In this document: positions 24,801 through 33,499 of the stretch, in pieces | Position numbering within the stretch: the stretch's first letter is position 1 | Layout of the letters: every line of letters starts with the position of its first letter | NCBI RefSeq assembly: GCF_020740795.1 | Contig: NC_067304.1 | Span: 6,376,056-6,440,055 of the forward strand | Source of the DNA: Apus apus | Taxonomy: Eukaryota; Chordata; Aves; Apodiformes; Apodidae | Direction of reading: 5' to 3' | DNA length: 64,000 nucleotides | Notes under the pieces: generated by a model | What the model was told of the DNA's origin: nothing | Databases searched by the model: none | The model's input: the letters and a program-made list of their open reading frames with translations, nothing else | Made by a program: the position numbers and the translations under genes

Positions 24801-27789
24801 ACACTTGTTGAGAGAGTTGAAATTTCTGCATTCGCTACAGATTATAAGACTGAAGAACTGACAATTTCCTTCTAAAATCTCTTCAGGGATTTGCTTGAAT
24901 TTCTTAATTTTATTTTTTTTTAATACCAGAAGTGTGTTACTTTTAAATCCTTATACACTAGATGTGTTCTGCATTGAGGAAGAACAGTAAAGTTTGGAAA
25001 GAAATATTTGAGTCAACTTAGAAATTTTTTCAAGGCCTGGAATAACATGTGTCAGTTTCCTTTCTGGCTCTGTTAGTTTTGAACTAGCTCTTTGGATTTT
25101 TAATCACAGAGGCAGAAAAAAGAAAACTACACGTGAGTTGAAATTCTGGGTGATGTTTTTGTTAGTGTGGGCAGTGGTGTTGGTACTACATTGAAATCTT
25201 CACACTTGGCTTTTAACATCATGAATGTTAATTCCACCTTGCAGAGGAAATGAACCTGCCTGCAGACATTCCCAGCTACCTGTCCTCCCAAGGAACTCTG
25301 TCAGAGCCTCAGGAAGGCTACAGCAGCTCAGAGGCAGGAAGCCACCAGCAGCTGATGCCTCCAGCCAGCAGCTACGTGCATAAAGGCACGGATGGTAAGT
25401 GAAGCCCTCCTGTGTGTTCCTGGTGACTGAGCAGGGCATCAGTGCAGGCCCCAGCCCTGGGAGCTGGCAGTGGTGCTGCACAGCACAGGGCAGTCCTGCA
25501 CACTCGTGTCAGGGGTGACTTTTCCTGGAGAAGAATTCAGGTTGATCCAAAAATTTCCATTGTTCATTCTGAGTTTGAGGCACCTCCTGTTTCTCTTCTG
25601 GTCTTTGTTTATATGCTGCTATCAAGACTTCTGCATTCCCTGCATATAATTTAATCTTTGGTCCACCAACATTTGAGCTCACATCTGCTGTGAATGCCTT
25701 TGCAAGTAGATGTCATGATTGCTGTCCTTCAGGTGCCAGAGTAGTACAATTCTCTCCAGAAGCTTTGAGCTTCAGAGTTTGTGACCTGCTCAGCAAGGCA
25801 GGGACACTGTTAGAAAATTCCTGGGTTAAATGTTAAGGTAGATTTTTATACTGTTACTTTCCTTTGGTATCTCAAGAGGCCAGGTAATAAAGGTGGAACT
25901 AAAATTGGCCTGGAAGATGACTTGCTGTTCCTTTTGTCCTTGGCATAAAATTACTGCCTCTGCCAGACATACAGTCTGCTTGCTGCAGTCATAACTGAAG
26001 GGTGTACACTGTTTCCCTACCTTGTCTGGATGATTTTCAGGATATTTGTCATTGAGGCTATAGAGATGCTGGTTTTACCATCCAAATGCTGAGGACCCAT
26101 CCAGTCTTTACATAGGCTGGAACAAAAGGGATCATCCTTCAGTGTAAGTTTTTCCCCTCTGTCCCTTGATCCATCCTCTCCTGTCTGTAGTCCTGTTACA
26201 CTAGAGTCTGTATCAGGAGGGGGTTGAGAAGCAACTCATCTTGATGACTTCTTTATCATCTGATATGGGGCTTGCAGGGTGCAAGAGCCAACAGGTGTCC
26301 CCCTTTGATTTGGGGGCTGTTTCAGCCTGGTGCCCAGGCTGGCTGGACCTTCATGGAACCTCTTTGCTCTTGAAACAGGAGAGCGAACATGAAATTACTC
26401 TTGGTCATGTCTGTGGTTTCTCCCTGGTCAGTTTGAGAAGGGCAGTGCTAGTGAGAACCTGGGTGGTGGTGAACATGGAGCATTTCTCGTGTGATTTCTG
26501 CAGTCAAGCTGAGTACTCTGTTACCACCCTAACTGTATAGAGGTCCTTCAACCTGTGCCACTGTAACACATGACCATGCTAAGAGGTCATGAAAGAGCTA
26601 CACATGAAAGAGTGTAAGGAAATTAAGCATCCTTATCCTCTTTGAGAGCGTTTTGTTTTTCCATGGTGTTTGTCAGGTGGCACAGCACCCCTGGTGATCT
26701 GCTCAGACTGTTACGACAACGCAAACATCTACTCGAGGACACGAGAGTACTGTCCCTATGCCTACATCTCAGAAGAGGATCCCCTGGATCCGACTCTCCC
26801 TAACCTCATGGTGCAGATGCCTAAGGAAATGTATGCAGCACACACCCAGCATGAAACCAGCACTCTTGATAATCTGTTAGCAGACAGAGACATGTCTGTC
26901 TTCCTTACCAACCACGACAAAATTAGTGAAAAGAAAGTCTCCTCCCAGCAGATGAATGGTGAGTGTCCCCTTTTCCCTTCCGTTGCTCTGTATTCCCTGG
27001 TAACTCTGGCCTTCCTTGTGCTGCCCTTCACTGTTGGTGCACAGATAATTCTTCAAGTGACCGTAATTTGTGGAGTAGCTCATCTGTTTATTAGCCACCT
27101 GTTCTCGGAACTAGCCCTCAGTTAGCATCCAGTACCCAAGAGTTGAAGAGGGTGATGTTAAAAGATTTTACTTCTTAATCCGCAGCTTGTCTCTTAGAGT
27201 TTGTGGAGTCTGATCCCTTGTGTGTGCTTCAAGCACATCTGTCAGCCAAGAGTTAGAGCTTCACGTGGGAAGTTCAAATAGACCTTCTGTTTGAGCTGGC
27301 CTGAGTTTGAAAGAACTCCAAAATAATAATTATTTCTTTATTTTGGTAAATGGATTGGTTTTATGCTGACTTTCTTCCAGGTAGACTGCCTGTGTTGTTT
27401 CTGGTTATTGTAGCAGATGCTGAAATGGGAGAGCATCCAGGCAGTGTGCTCTCAGAAACAGAGAAAATAACCCCCAAAAGACTGTTACTACTGAGTTGCA
27501 CAGCTGAAATCTGCCTGAATTTGGGTGTTTATCATGAACTCACTCCTGTTCATCTTCTCATTTTTCTCCCTCAGAACCCTTTCATCTTCCTTTATGGGGG
27601 GTGAGCAAAGAGCTCGGCCTGTCCCACGCTCACTTCCTGCACCAGCCGCGGCGCGAGGGCAGCGCGGGGGAACCCGCCGCGTCACCCCGGCCCTGCCACG
27701 GGGCACGTGAGCACAGCTGTGACTGTCACCGGGCACGGAATGCCCATGACTACAGTGAAACCATGTCAGACCCTAAAATGAAGTCTTGA
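9622..27789 (+). CDS. LRIG2: LRIG2, leucine-rich repeats and immunoglobulin-like domains protein 2 (complete, 18 exons)
   Basis: The 18 exons (9622-9848, 14103-14174, 14662-14736, 15222-15356, 15851-15994, 16129-16272, 16868-17011, 17262-17405, 19340-19420, 20242-20313, 20453-20521, 20835-20998, 22191-22511, 23414-23695, 24312-24761, 25245-25394, 26677-26958, 27575-27789) join into 3171 nt, that is 1056 codons plus TGA. Human LRIG2 is of similar length (about 1065). Order: signal peptide (about 1-36), LRRNT (Cys 39, 43, 45, 52), leucine-rich repeats (about 76-437), LRRCT (Cys 445, 447, 469, 490), three C2-type Ig domains (Cys pairs 517/578, 621/673, 715/764), one transmembrane helix (about 803-826) and a tail of about 230 residues. 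Known family role: a single-pass membrane protein that modulates growth-factor receptor and guidance signalling. LRIG2 rather than LRIG1 or LRIG3 is chosen from close agreement with remembered human LRIG2 and from MAGI3 downstream. Every intron is GT-AG and none interrupts the frame. Confidence 0.96.
9849..14102 (+). other. LRIG2 intron 1
   Basis: About 4.25 kb, the longest intron of the gene. The first 350 bp are still CpG island; the rest is AT-richer. It holds a CR1 3' end at about 12590-12765 and otherwise nothing I can name. No alternative first exon is evident. The acceptor is TTCTCCAG before GGATTTAAG. Confidence 0.85.
12590..12765 (+). repeat. CR1 LINE 3' end (+ strand)
   Basis: The segment matches the remembered 3' end of avian CR1 elements: GTGTTTAAGAGGCATTTGG, then TTGGTCAGCCCTGA, GTTGGACTAGATGATC, GTAGGTCCCTTCTGACTGGA and a short ATTCT-type terminal repeat near 12750. 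Only the 3' terminus is present, the usual result of 5' truncation. Its left edge is uncertain and may reach about 12540. It lies in sense orientation within LRIG2 intron 1. Confidence 0.88.
14103..14174 (+). CDS. LRIG2: LRIG2 exon 2: leucine-rich repeat
   Basis: A 72-bp exon, residues 76-100, phase 2 at both ends. It contains the LDLSHNHLL repeat core and ends at LQEV. The acceptor is TTCTCCAG and the donor GT|GTAAGT. There is no similar open frame on the other strand and the reading joins exons 1 and 3 without a break. Confidence 0.92.
14662..14736 (+). CDS. LRIG2: LRIG2 exon 3: leucine-rich repeat
   Basis: A 75-bp exon, residues 100-125, reading [15 protein letters not shown], nearly the same as remembered human LRIG2. 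The acceptor follows a long T tract (TTTTTTTTAAG) and the donor is CT|GTAAGT. Phase 2 in and out. Confidence 0.94.
15222..15356 (+). CDS. LRIG2: LRIG2 exon 4: leucine-rich repeats
   Basis: A 135-bp exon, residues 125-170, including the [14 protein letters not shown] core and ending FPRMQLKYL. The acceptor is ATTTTTCAG and the donor CT|GTAAGT. Phase 2 in and out. Confidence 0.95.
15851..15994 (+). CDS. LRIG2: LRIG2 exon 5: two leucine-rich repeats
   Basis: A 144-bp exon, residues 170-218, with the cores [14 protein letters not shown] and [14 protein letters not shown]. The acceptor is CTTCCCTAG and the donor CT|GTAAGT. Phase 2 in and out. Confidence 0.95.
16129..16272 (+). CDS. LRIG2: LRIG2 exon 6: two leucine-rich repeats
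   Basis: A 144-bp exon, residues 218-266, with [15 protein letters not shown] and [15 protein letters not shown]. The acceptor is CACATAAG, weaker than its neighbours but with upstream pyrimidines, and the donor TT|GTGAGT. Phase 2 in and out. Confidence 0.95.
16868..17011 (+). CDS. LRIG2: LRIG2 exon 7: two leucine-rich repeats
   Basis: A 144-bp exon, residues 266-314, with [19 protein letters not shown] and [19 protein letters not shown]. The acceptor is GATTCCTCAG and the donor CT|GTAAGT. Phase 2 in and out. Confidence 0.95.
17262..17405 (+). CDS. LRIG2: LRIG2 exon 8: two leucine-rich repeats
   Basis: A 144-bp exon, residues 314-362, with [19 protein letters not shown] and [16 protein letters not shown]. 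The acceptor is GTTTCTAG and the donor TT|GTAAGT. Phase 2 in and out. Confidence 0.95.
17406..19339 (+). other. LRIG2 intron 8
   Basis: A 1.9-kb intron, longer than the preceding ones. An A run lies near 17936-17952. The AT-rich part around 18060-18200 and 18530-18760 is not repetitive. I see no extra exon. The acceptor is TCTCCTGCAG. Confidence 0.8.
19340..19420 (+). CDS. LRIG2: LRIG2 exon 9: leucine-rich repeat
   Basis: An 81-bp exon, residues 362-389, reading [19 protein letters not shown] and on to LAKL. The donor is CT|GTATGT, a weaker variant of the GTAAGT used elsewhere. The extended repeat (27 codons rather than 24) matches the IED insertion in human LRIG2. Phase 2 in and out. Confidence 0.94.
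20242..20313 (+). CDS. LRIG2: LRIG2 exon 10: leucine-rich repeat
   Basis: A 72-bp exon, residues 389-413, reading [19 protein letters not shown]. The acceptor is GTCTTTCAG and the donor CT|GTAAGT. Phase 2 in and out. Confidence 0.95.
20453..20521 (+). CDS. LRIG2: LRIG2 exon 11: last full leucine-rich repeat
   Basis: A 69-bp exon, residues 413-436, reading [20 protein letters not shown]. The acceptor is AACTTACAG and the donor CT|GTAAGT. Phase 2 in and out. It is the shortest exon and in frame if skipped. Confidence 0.95.
20835..20998 (+). CDS. LRIG2: LRIG2 exon 12: LRRCT cap
   Basis: A 164-bp exon, residues 436-491, with the four LRRCT cysteines C445, C447, C469 and C490 ([10 protein letters not shown] ... 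LSCAHPEW ... FVC). It changes the phase from 2 to 1 and so joins the LRR block to the Ig block. The donor is TGTG|GTTTGT, which lacks A at +3, the weakest donor in the gene, but the join to exon 13 gives the expected D-N-F-P-K-P-Q-I-R. Confidence 0.93.
20999..22190 (+). other. LRIG2 intron 12
   Basis: A 1.2-kb intron between the LRR and Ig blocks. No repeat family or extra exon recognised. It ends with a good TGTTTTCAG acceptor. The remaining introns are also unremarkable: intron 13 (22512-23413), intron 14 (23696-24311), intron 15 (24762-25244), intron 16 (25395-26676) and intron 17 (26959-27574). Confidence 0.75.
22191..22511 (+). CDS. LRIG2: LRIG2 exon 13: Ig domain 1
   Basis: A 321-bp exon, residues 491-598, one whole C2-type Ig domain with Cys 517 (NVTLTC), a WRKD tryptophan and Cys 578 (DEGKYQC). 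N-glycosylation sequons include NVT, NFT and NYS. Phase 1 in and out, the standard class for Ig domains. The donor is AATG|GTAAGC. Confidence 0.96.
23414..23695 (+). CDS. LRIG2: LRIG2 exon 14: Ig domain 2
   Basis: A 282-bp exon, residues 598-692, an Ig domain with Cys 621 (ARLEC), the ISWQKDGG strand C tryptophan and Cys 673 (MGIYSC). Nearly identical to remembered human LRIG2. Phase 1 in and out. The donor is TTGG|GTAAGT. Confidence 0.96.
24312..24761 (+). CDS. LRIG2: LRIG2 exon 15: Ig domain 3 and transmembrane helix
   Basis: A 450-bp exon, residues 692-842. The third Ig domain has Cys 715 (AVLQC), LNWTKDDG and Cys 764 (GKYTC). A short acidic linker with PNCDSS leads to the transmembrane helix at about 803-826 ([17 protein letters not shown] onward), followed by the stop-transfer HMRRK and SEDYSITNT. 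Phase 1 in and out. Confidence 0.97.
25245..25394 (+). CDS. LRIG2: LRIG2 exon 16: juxtamembrane cytoplasmic segment
   Basis: A 150-bp exon, residues 842-892, reading [20 protein letters not shown] and on to YVHKGTDG. Close to human. Phase 1 in and out. The acceptor is ACCTTGCAG and the donor GATG|GTAAGT. Confidence 0.95.
26677..26958 (+). CDS. LRIG2: LRIG2 exon 17: cytoplasmic tail
   Basis: A 282-bp exon, residues 892-986. The first half ([20 protein letters not shown]) is nearly invariant against human and carries several tyrosines. The second half diverges. Phase 1 in and out. The donor is AATG|GTGAGT. Confidence 0.95.
27575..27789 (+). CDS. LRIG2: LRIG2 exon 18: C-terminal tail and stop
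   Basis: The last coding exon, residues 986-1056 plus TGA at 27787-27789. It is GC-rich and the most diverged part. [16 protein letters not shown] and the [11 protein letters not shown] end still align with human RELGLPHPPF, EPDCSA and RTRNIQDGSEG. The acceptor is TCTCCCTCAG. Confidence 0.92.
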
Positions 27790-28269
27790 GAGCAGCTCCG
27801 TATCGACTGACTTCTTGTATTTACTACCTCAGGACTAGCCCCAAGGCCAAAGATGCTCGTGTGCACGTGTCTGCAGTGACAGGCTGACTAAACTCAGCTG
27901 CACTCCCTAGGAGGAGGTGGCACATGCCCTTTTTTCTTGGATTTCTGCATATTGGAAAATGGGAATGTGCAGCACAACACATGAATGATTAGTGATACCC
28001 CCAAGGGTAGTGTTCAAATATGGATTTTCTGATGTTGGGAGCAGCCTTTGTGTTGGTGCATGCTTTGAAAATCTTTTAAGAATGCACAGCTATTTCACAC
28101 TGCATTGTCTGCTTCAAAACAAGTGTTCAGGGCCTCCTCATGGAATTCCCAGTAATTGTAAGCATAAAACTCTTGGCCAGCTTTTTGTTCTGTAGACTTT
28201 TGGCAGGCATCTGTTACCAGTCTAACATTGAGGCTTGCTTTCTCCTATGAATGATGGACTCTACTTGTA

Positions 28270-28275
28270 AATAAA
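28270..28275 (+). terminator. Proximal poly(A) signal, LRIG2
   Basis: AATAAA 480 bp after the stop codon, in an AT-rich context with TGTA motifs downstream (TTTTGTATA near 28293). Use would give a short 3' UTR without the CR1 segment. Confidence 0.5.
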
Positions 28276-29839
28276 TTTGCATTTATAAATATTTTGTATA
28301 CACTAAGCATATAAAAGTGTCGGCTGTAATGTAAATATATTTTTTATTATGCCAAAGTATGTATCATACTGTTAGTCTTGACAGCTGCATATCAAGCCAT
28401 GTGAGGTGGTTTTGGTGGGACTGGAAGATTGTTTCTGAGAGGATAAATAGAGCTGTCTTTGTTTTGGAAAGAAGTGAATTTACTATAGGTATGTGGTGAA
28501 ACTGTGATATTAATGAGTTTTGTTATTATGTACAGCTCTGTGTGCATTCAGCCTAGCTGATCTGACTGCAGGTTGACCCATTTCATTACGTTAGCAGAAT
28601 TCCTAGTTTGGCCTGTTTGAAGTGTTGAGAGTCCTTCCATCTCCAGGTCAGGTCTTTGCCCTTTCTGCAGAGCTCATGGTGCTGAGCTGGGTTGGCCTGT
28701 TTCCAGGCCACCTCCCCAGAAGTTCTTGTAAATAGCAAACAAAAAGAACAGTACATAAAATGTTACCTTCTGGTCATCTGGTAAAATAGCTGTAAGATGA
28801 GAGTTTTGAGTGGTTTGTTTTCATAAGTTTACCTAAGCTTTTATCTTTAAAAAAATACTTGGTGAACTATACTGTGGATTTTCTGGTTCCTCTTCACAGC
28901 TAAGAGGCATATGTAGTTTAAAACACTTGTGTCCTTTTCTGTCTTATATCAGGCAAAATGGTTGCCCTGTTGAACACTAATAGTTCCTTAGACCTCATCA
29001 TGGCCAGTGTTTATGTATCTGACAGGTGAGAAATGAAACAATATGCAGGGAACAACTGAGTGTAAAAACCTTGTACTTGCTTAAGACAGAGGAAACAAAC
29101 TGTATCAGTTACAGTGGAATGTGCCTGGCAGAATTAGGAGGAAGAACAACATAAAGACTTCCTGCAAAGTAAATTCTTCTGGGAAAATGGGTGTGTGACT
29201 GAAGCATCAGATGCAGTCATGCAGAACCACAGCTGAAACTTTTGAGACTGAATTATTTGAGAAAATGAGAGAGGAAATGCTGGGAATAATTATTATTTTC
29301 CCACAGGCAGATCTATGCAAAAGAGTAAATATTATCAAGGGTTCTCACTGTGCTCTCAAAGCAACTGTGGTTACTTTGATAGCCAGCAGCTTTAGTGGGA
29401 AGAGGAGCCAATTGTCCTTGACCTTTGGATAAAGTAAGAGAGAAACACAGGTGTGTTAAACTCTTTTGGGGCTCTGGCATCTTAAATGTTTTTCTAACAT
29501 ACATGCTAAAAGAAGAATCTTAAGTTTATTCCTCTCTGGTTTTATTTCCTCCAGGCTTTTCCTTTCCAGATAGTCTTTAAGACATGGTGCTTCTTTTCAA
29601 TCCAAAGTTATCTCTGTTGCAGGAACTCAGTACTGTCAGTTTAAATCCAGATGAAAAAGGTCAGGTCATGAAACTACAGTAGCAAAGTCTCATCCTTCTG
29701 GGCTGCTTGCTGTCTTCTCCAGACACTCACCCAGGCTGCTGTGGCTAAGTGCTTCTTGGCATGTGCAGGGCCATGACTTCCCACAGCACTCCTACTGCTG
29801 CTCTGTCTCCCACCACCATTTAGCAAAGGCTGTTGCTTT

Positions 29840-30340
29840 TTCTTTCATCCTTCCAATGTCTGACAATCCTTTCAGTGAAAAAGTTCTTCCTAATGTCTAG
29901 TCTAAACCTCCCCTGGTGCAGCTTGAGGCCATTTCTTCTTGTTCTATCACCAGTTACTTGCCCCTACCTCTTTACCACCTCCTTTCAGCTAGTTGCAGAG
30001 GGTGATGAGGTTCCCTCCTCAGACTAAACAGCTCCAGGTCCCTCAGCTGTTCCTCCTAAGACTTGTTCTCAAGGCCCTTCACCACCTTTGTTGCCCTTCC
30101 CTGAACACACTCCAGCACCTCGATGTCCTTCTTGTGTTGAGGTGCCCAAAACTAGACACAGTATTCAAGCTGTGGCCTCACCAATGCTGAGTCCAGAGAT
30201 CACCTCCCTGCTCCTGCTGGCCATACTATTTCTAATACAGGCCAGGATGCCATTGGCCTTCTTGGCCACCTGGGCACACTGCTGGCTTATATTCAGCACC
30301 CCCAGGTCCTTTTCTGCTGGACAGCTTTCCAGTTTCTTCA
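29840..30340 (-). repeat. CR1 LINE fragment (- strand) in the LRIG2 3' UTR
   Basis: Read on the + strand this is the reverse complement of the CR1 3' region: TTTCAGTGAAAAAGTTCTTC, then CTAAACCTCCCCTGGTGCAG, CTGTTCCTCCTAAGACTTGT, CTCCAGCACCTCGATGTCC, AGGATGCCATTGGCCTTCTT and CACCCCCAGGTCCTTTTC. All are well-known antisense CR1 strings. The left edge is uncertain (29770-29840). Confidence 0.93.
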
Positions 30341-30513
30341 GTCAATGCCAAAGTACTCACAGCACAGGAACTGGGGGTTCATAAGACACCATGAGCAAAG
30401 CTGCTCTTGTTCCCTGTTGCTGTTTCCTTGTGTCTATTTATATTTTTCTCACATAAGAATGTATATTTTGTATAGCATGTGTAATATATGTTTGTCTATT
30501 GTAATATAACTTC

Positions 30514-30519
30514 AATAAA
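30514..30519 (+). terminator. Distal poly(A) signal, LRIG2
   Basis: AATAAA preceded by a long AT-rich region with TGTA/TATATATT-type upstream elements (30430-30510) and followed within 35 bp by a GT-rich element. The best candidate for the main LRIG2 transcript end. Another AATAAA lies at 30615-30620. Confidence 0.6.
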
Positions 30520-30639
30520 ATGCTATATACATTGAGTGCCCAGTGTAACTTTGTTAGTTTTCGGATTAAATAATTCGGTTTTTCTTCTATGATACTTACT
30601 TTTTATATGGAAAAAATAAATACAGTAAACTGCTGCCTG

Positions 30640-30750
30640 GACATGTTCCTGGGCAGCTGGCTCCAGGTGTCCCTGCTTGAGCAGAGGGCTGGACAAGGTG
30701 ACCTCCAGAGGTCCCTTCCAGCCTCACCCATTCTCTGACTCTGTGATTCT
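30640..30750 (+). repeat. CR1 LINE 3' terminus (+ strand)
   Basis: GAGCAGAGGGCTGGACAAGG, GACCTCCAGAGGTCCCTTCC and the terminal CTCTGACTCTGTGATTCT match the 3' end of avian CR1. It sits just after the LRIG2 poly(A) region and in opposite orientation to the CR1 at 29840-30340, so they are separate insertions. Confidence 0.88.
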
Positions 30751-33150
30751 TATTTCAGTTTTCCAGTAGGAAATGTACCCTTTTCCAAAATCCCGGGTAC
30801 TTCTCCAGCAGTGCTGCTGACTCGAGCCCAGGGGATGTGCAGACCATGGATCCTGTGAAGCACCCCAGGGATTTCCTTTCTGGCAGCAGACCCAGCAGGA
30901 ATGTGTTGGTGAGAGTGTGCCCCCAGGTGCCTGCAGAGGTGTGTGCCTCCCTCCCTCCAGCTGCCATCTCTCCTGAAAGCCAGCCTAAGTTTTTTATTCC
31001 TTTGAATACAGTGTTCGCAGCATTCCTTAGCTCCCAGCTTTTGGACGCTCTCTCATGTTCAAGCCACCCCAAAGGCTGGGGGATAGCCTGAATGATCCGA
31101 GCCTGCCCTGCAAACCTTGATTTATCCAGGAGCTCAAGTGTTGTGAAACCCCACCCTGTCCTGTGATCGTTTCAACAAGATGCTCAGGAAAAACCAGCTG
31201 TTGTCTTTCTTGGTAAGTTCAGCTCTCCCTTGTTCATTCTGTATGTCTCAGCCCTGGCACAGTGTCAGAGAACCAACAGCTATTGAAGATAAGATCATGA
31301 ATAGTTAATGTTCTCAGTTACCCAAGCATATTTAAAAATTAACACTGAAGTCTGGTGCTGATGAGATTAAAAACTGGGTCATCAAAGAGAGGAGAAAAAA
31401 AAACAGAAAACAATTGCATCTGCCCTCGGGCTTCGCTAATGATGGAGTTTTCATGGAAGATCCTACCCCTTCTTTGCTTTAATCCTTCAGTGGTTTAAAA
31501 TGCTGAATACTTAATTAAACCCCCTCCCCTCCTGCCTGCAGATTCCCCTCTCCTCCTCCCTCCCAGAGGAGTTTCTGGCCCTTCCCATGAGTTTCCAGGC
31601 TCAGGAGTGATGGTGCTGGTCGGTGCCACAAGTGCCTGTGCCCACATGTCCCCACAGGCAGCACAGGAGCTGATGGTCACACCAGTGGTGGCTTTGGTGA
31701 CCCAGTGTGGGCAGAGGAGGGCGAAGGTCAGGATGGGAATGGGATGAAGTGCAGAAGGGGGCAACCTTGGAGCCTGCCCTTAATCAAGGGCCTTTTCTTC
31801 CTGCGCCTGGGAGGCCGGCCAGGGCGGGGTTCCCACCGCAGGGAAATGGAGTGGGTGAGGCTACAGTTTATCTCGTTTTCTCCCAGTTGAGATGCCATTG
31901 ATTTGCCTTGGGGCAGGACACACGCGGGTTAAACAGTGTTTACGGGCAGGCCCTGAGGCTGCTGCTGCTGCAGGCAGAGCTGGTCAGGGAAGGGTTAAGG
32001 CTCCATCCCCAGAGCAGTGGCACTCTGGGAGGGCAGGGATCATGGCTCTCATTTCAGCTCATCTCCTGGCAGAGGCAGGTTTTCTCTAAATGAGATCCTC
32101 TTGCATAGAACTTGCACGTAACAAAGGGGATAACTGCTCTGCTCATCACTTTGAAGGTTCAATATCACATTAGGTTTAATGTCTCTTCCAAAGACTTATA
32201 TATGTAATTCACCCCAGCATTTAGAAAAATCTCCCACATCCCTGCTCAGATTTGTGGCTGATACTGTTTTGCCTGATGCTGGATGTGGCAGGCACAGCAG
32301 TCGAGCAGCGGGCTGTGATTTGTGACTCGCCAAAGGGGACTGCAGGATGCAGGAATAAATGTGCCCTACTCAATTAATAGCTGACAGCCTGCTGAGAGTG
32401 TCCCTGGCAGCATGCTTGGCTTGGGGGAGCACTGGCTGAACAGAGGGAGGAGCTGTTCTGCAGAGCAGGACAGATCCCTCTCTGAAAAATTTTAATTAAC
32501 TTAAAACAAATGCACAGGAAAGGGCCAGTCATTAGCTGCCCTAGCTTCCTGAGAATCATGCCTGCTAATTAAGCAGTGTGTCAGTGCAAGTGACCTACAG
32601 ATAACACAGCATCCAATTTACATTTAAATTAAAAAACGTATTTTAAAAATAAAGGTTTCATTAAGCCCTGTTTGTTTGTCTTGCCAGGCGTACACGTTAT
32701 CAAACCCTTCACTGGTTTTTATTGACTGGCTTTTGGACGGGCAGCAGCTGCAAGGGTCCGGGCAGCACCGGCGGGCCCTCCCTGCCCTCCAATGCTCCGT
32801 GTGACCAGGTCTGAAAACGTTCGGGGTGGATCCTCGGCTGCGGCGGCGAGGTGAGCTCTGCTGGCAGCCCCCGGACGCTGCTTCTGGCGGTGAGAGGCTC
32901 GACGTGTCCTTTCTAGTGGGACGTTGCTTTTCTACCTGGCGTTTTTCCTCCCTGTGCTGTCACTACCTGCAGGAGCAGGTGTCGGGGCTGGGGCTGTGCC
33001 AGTGGTTTCTCAGAGCGGGACCCCTGCCCTGCGCCTCAGTCCTTGCCGTGAGCTCCTGGGCTGCAGACCTCGGGTCGCTGAGCTGGCACAACCTCACGGC
33101 ACCCGACTCCTCTGGGTACCTTTCATCTCTTTGTCTTTCAACACCATCAC
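30751..33150. other. Intergenic spacer, no gene seen
   Basis: No exon recognised. TAAT-rich stretches lie at 31310-31520 and 32460-32680, with a GC-richer interval between (31530-32060). Confidence 0.55.
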
Positions 33151-33179
33151 ACGTCCTCTGGCTCCTTTTCATGCAGACT

Positions 33180-33490
33180 GACGCAAAAGCCTCTGGCTCG
33201 TGTCCCTCCCGCTCCGCAGCCGGCCGGGGTGGGCAGCTCCCGGTGCTCGGGGCCGTGTCTGGCCGCTCCGCCCGGGAGCTGCGGCCCCTGCCCGCCCCGC
33301 GCCCGGGCCCGGCGCTGCTGCCGCTGCCGGGGCTGCCGCTGCCGGGGCTGCCGCTGCCGGGGCTGCTGCTCCCGGTGTTGCTGCTGCTGCTCCCCCGGCG
33401 CTGCTCCCTGCCCTGGAGCCGGCGCGTTGCTGGGCTGGCTGTGGTGACACTGGGGTCGGTGCCGCGAGGGATTCTCTCGCCCTCCCTGTC
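33180..33490. promoter_or_regulatory. Isolated CpG-rich patch with 15-bp repeats
   Basis: A CpG-dense patch of about 300 bp inside the intergenic spacer. It contains three copies of the 15-bp unit CCGCTGCCGGGGCTG at 33321-33365, followed by CTG repeats. Frames are open on both strands (a 224-codon + frame at 32826-33500 and a 181-codon - frame), with Leu/Pro or Arg/Gly/Ser-rich translations that look repeat-driven. It could be an orphan CpG island serving a non-coding RNA; no gene can be named. Confidence 0.35.
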
Positions 33491-33499
33491 CCGAAGCTG

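Larger units (their letters stand above)
27790..30540 (+). other. LRIG2 3' UTR (probable extent)
   Basis: Non-coding sequence after the stop, AT-rich at 28200-28520 and again at 30410-30530, with several possible poly(A) signals. The proximal AATAAA is at 28270-28275 and a distal one at 30514-30519, followed by a GT-rich stretch (TGTAACTTTGTTAGTTTT). An antisense CR1 copy lies at about 29840-30340. The end point is inferred; no transcript evidence is available. Confidence 0.6.

Noticed and set aside
27525-27710. Alternative open frame over the start of LRIG2 exon 18
   Set aside because: It starts in the intron and is out of frame with exon 17; the frame used joins exon 17 cleanly and matches human.
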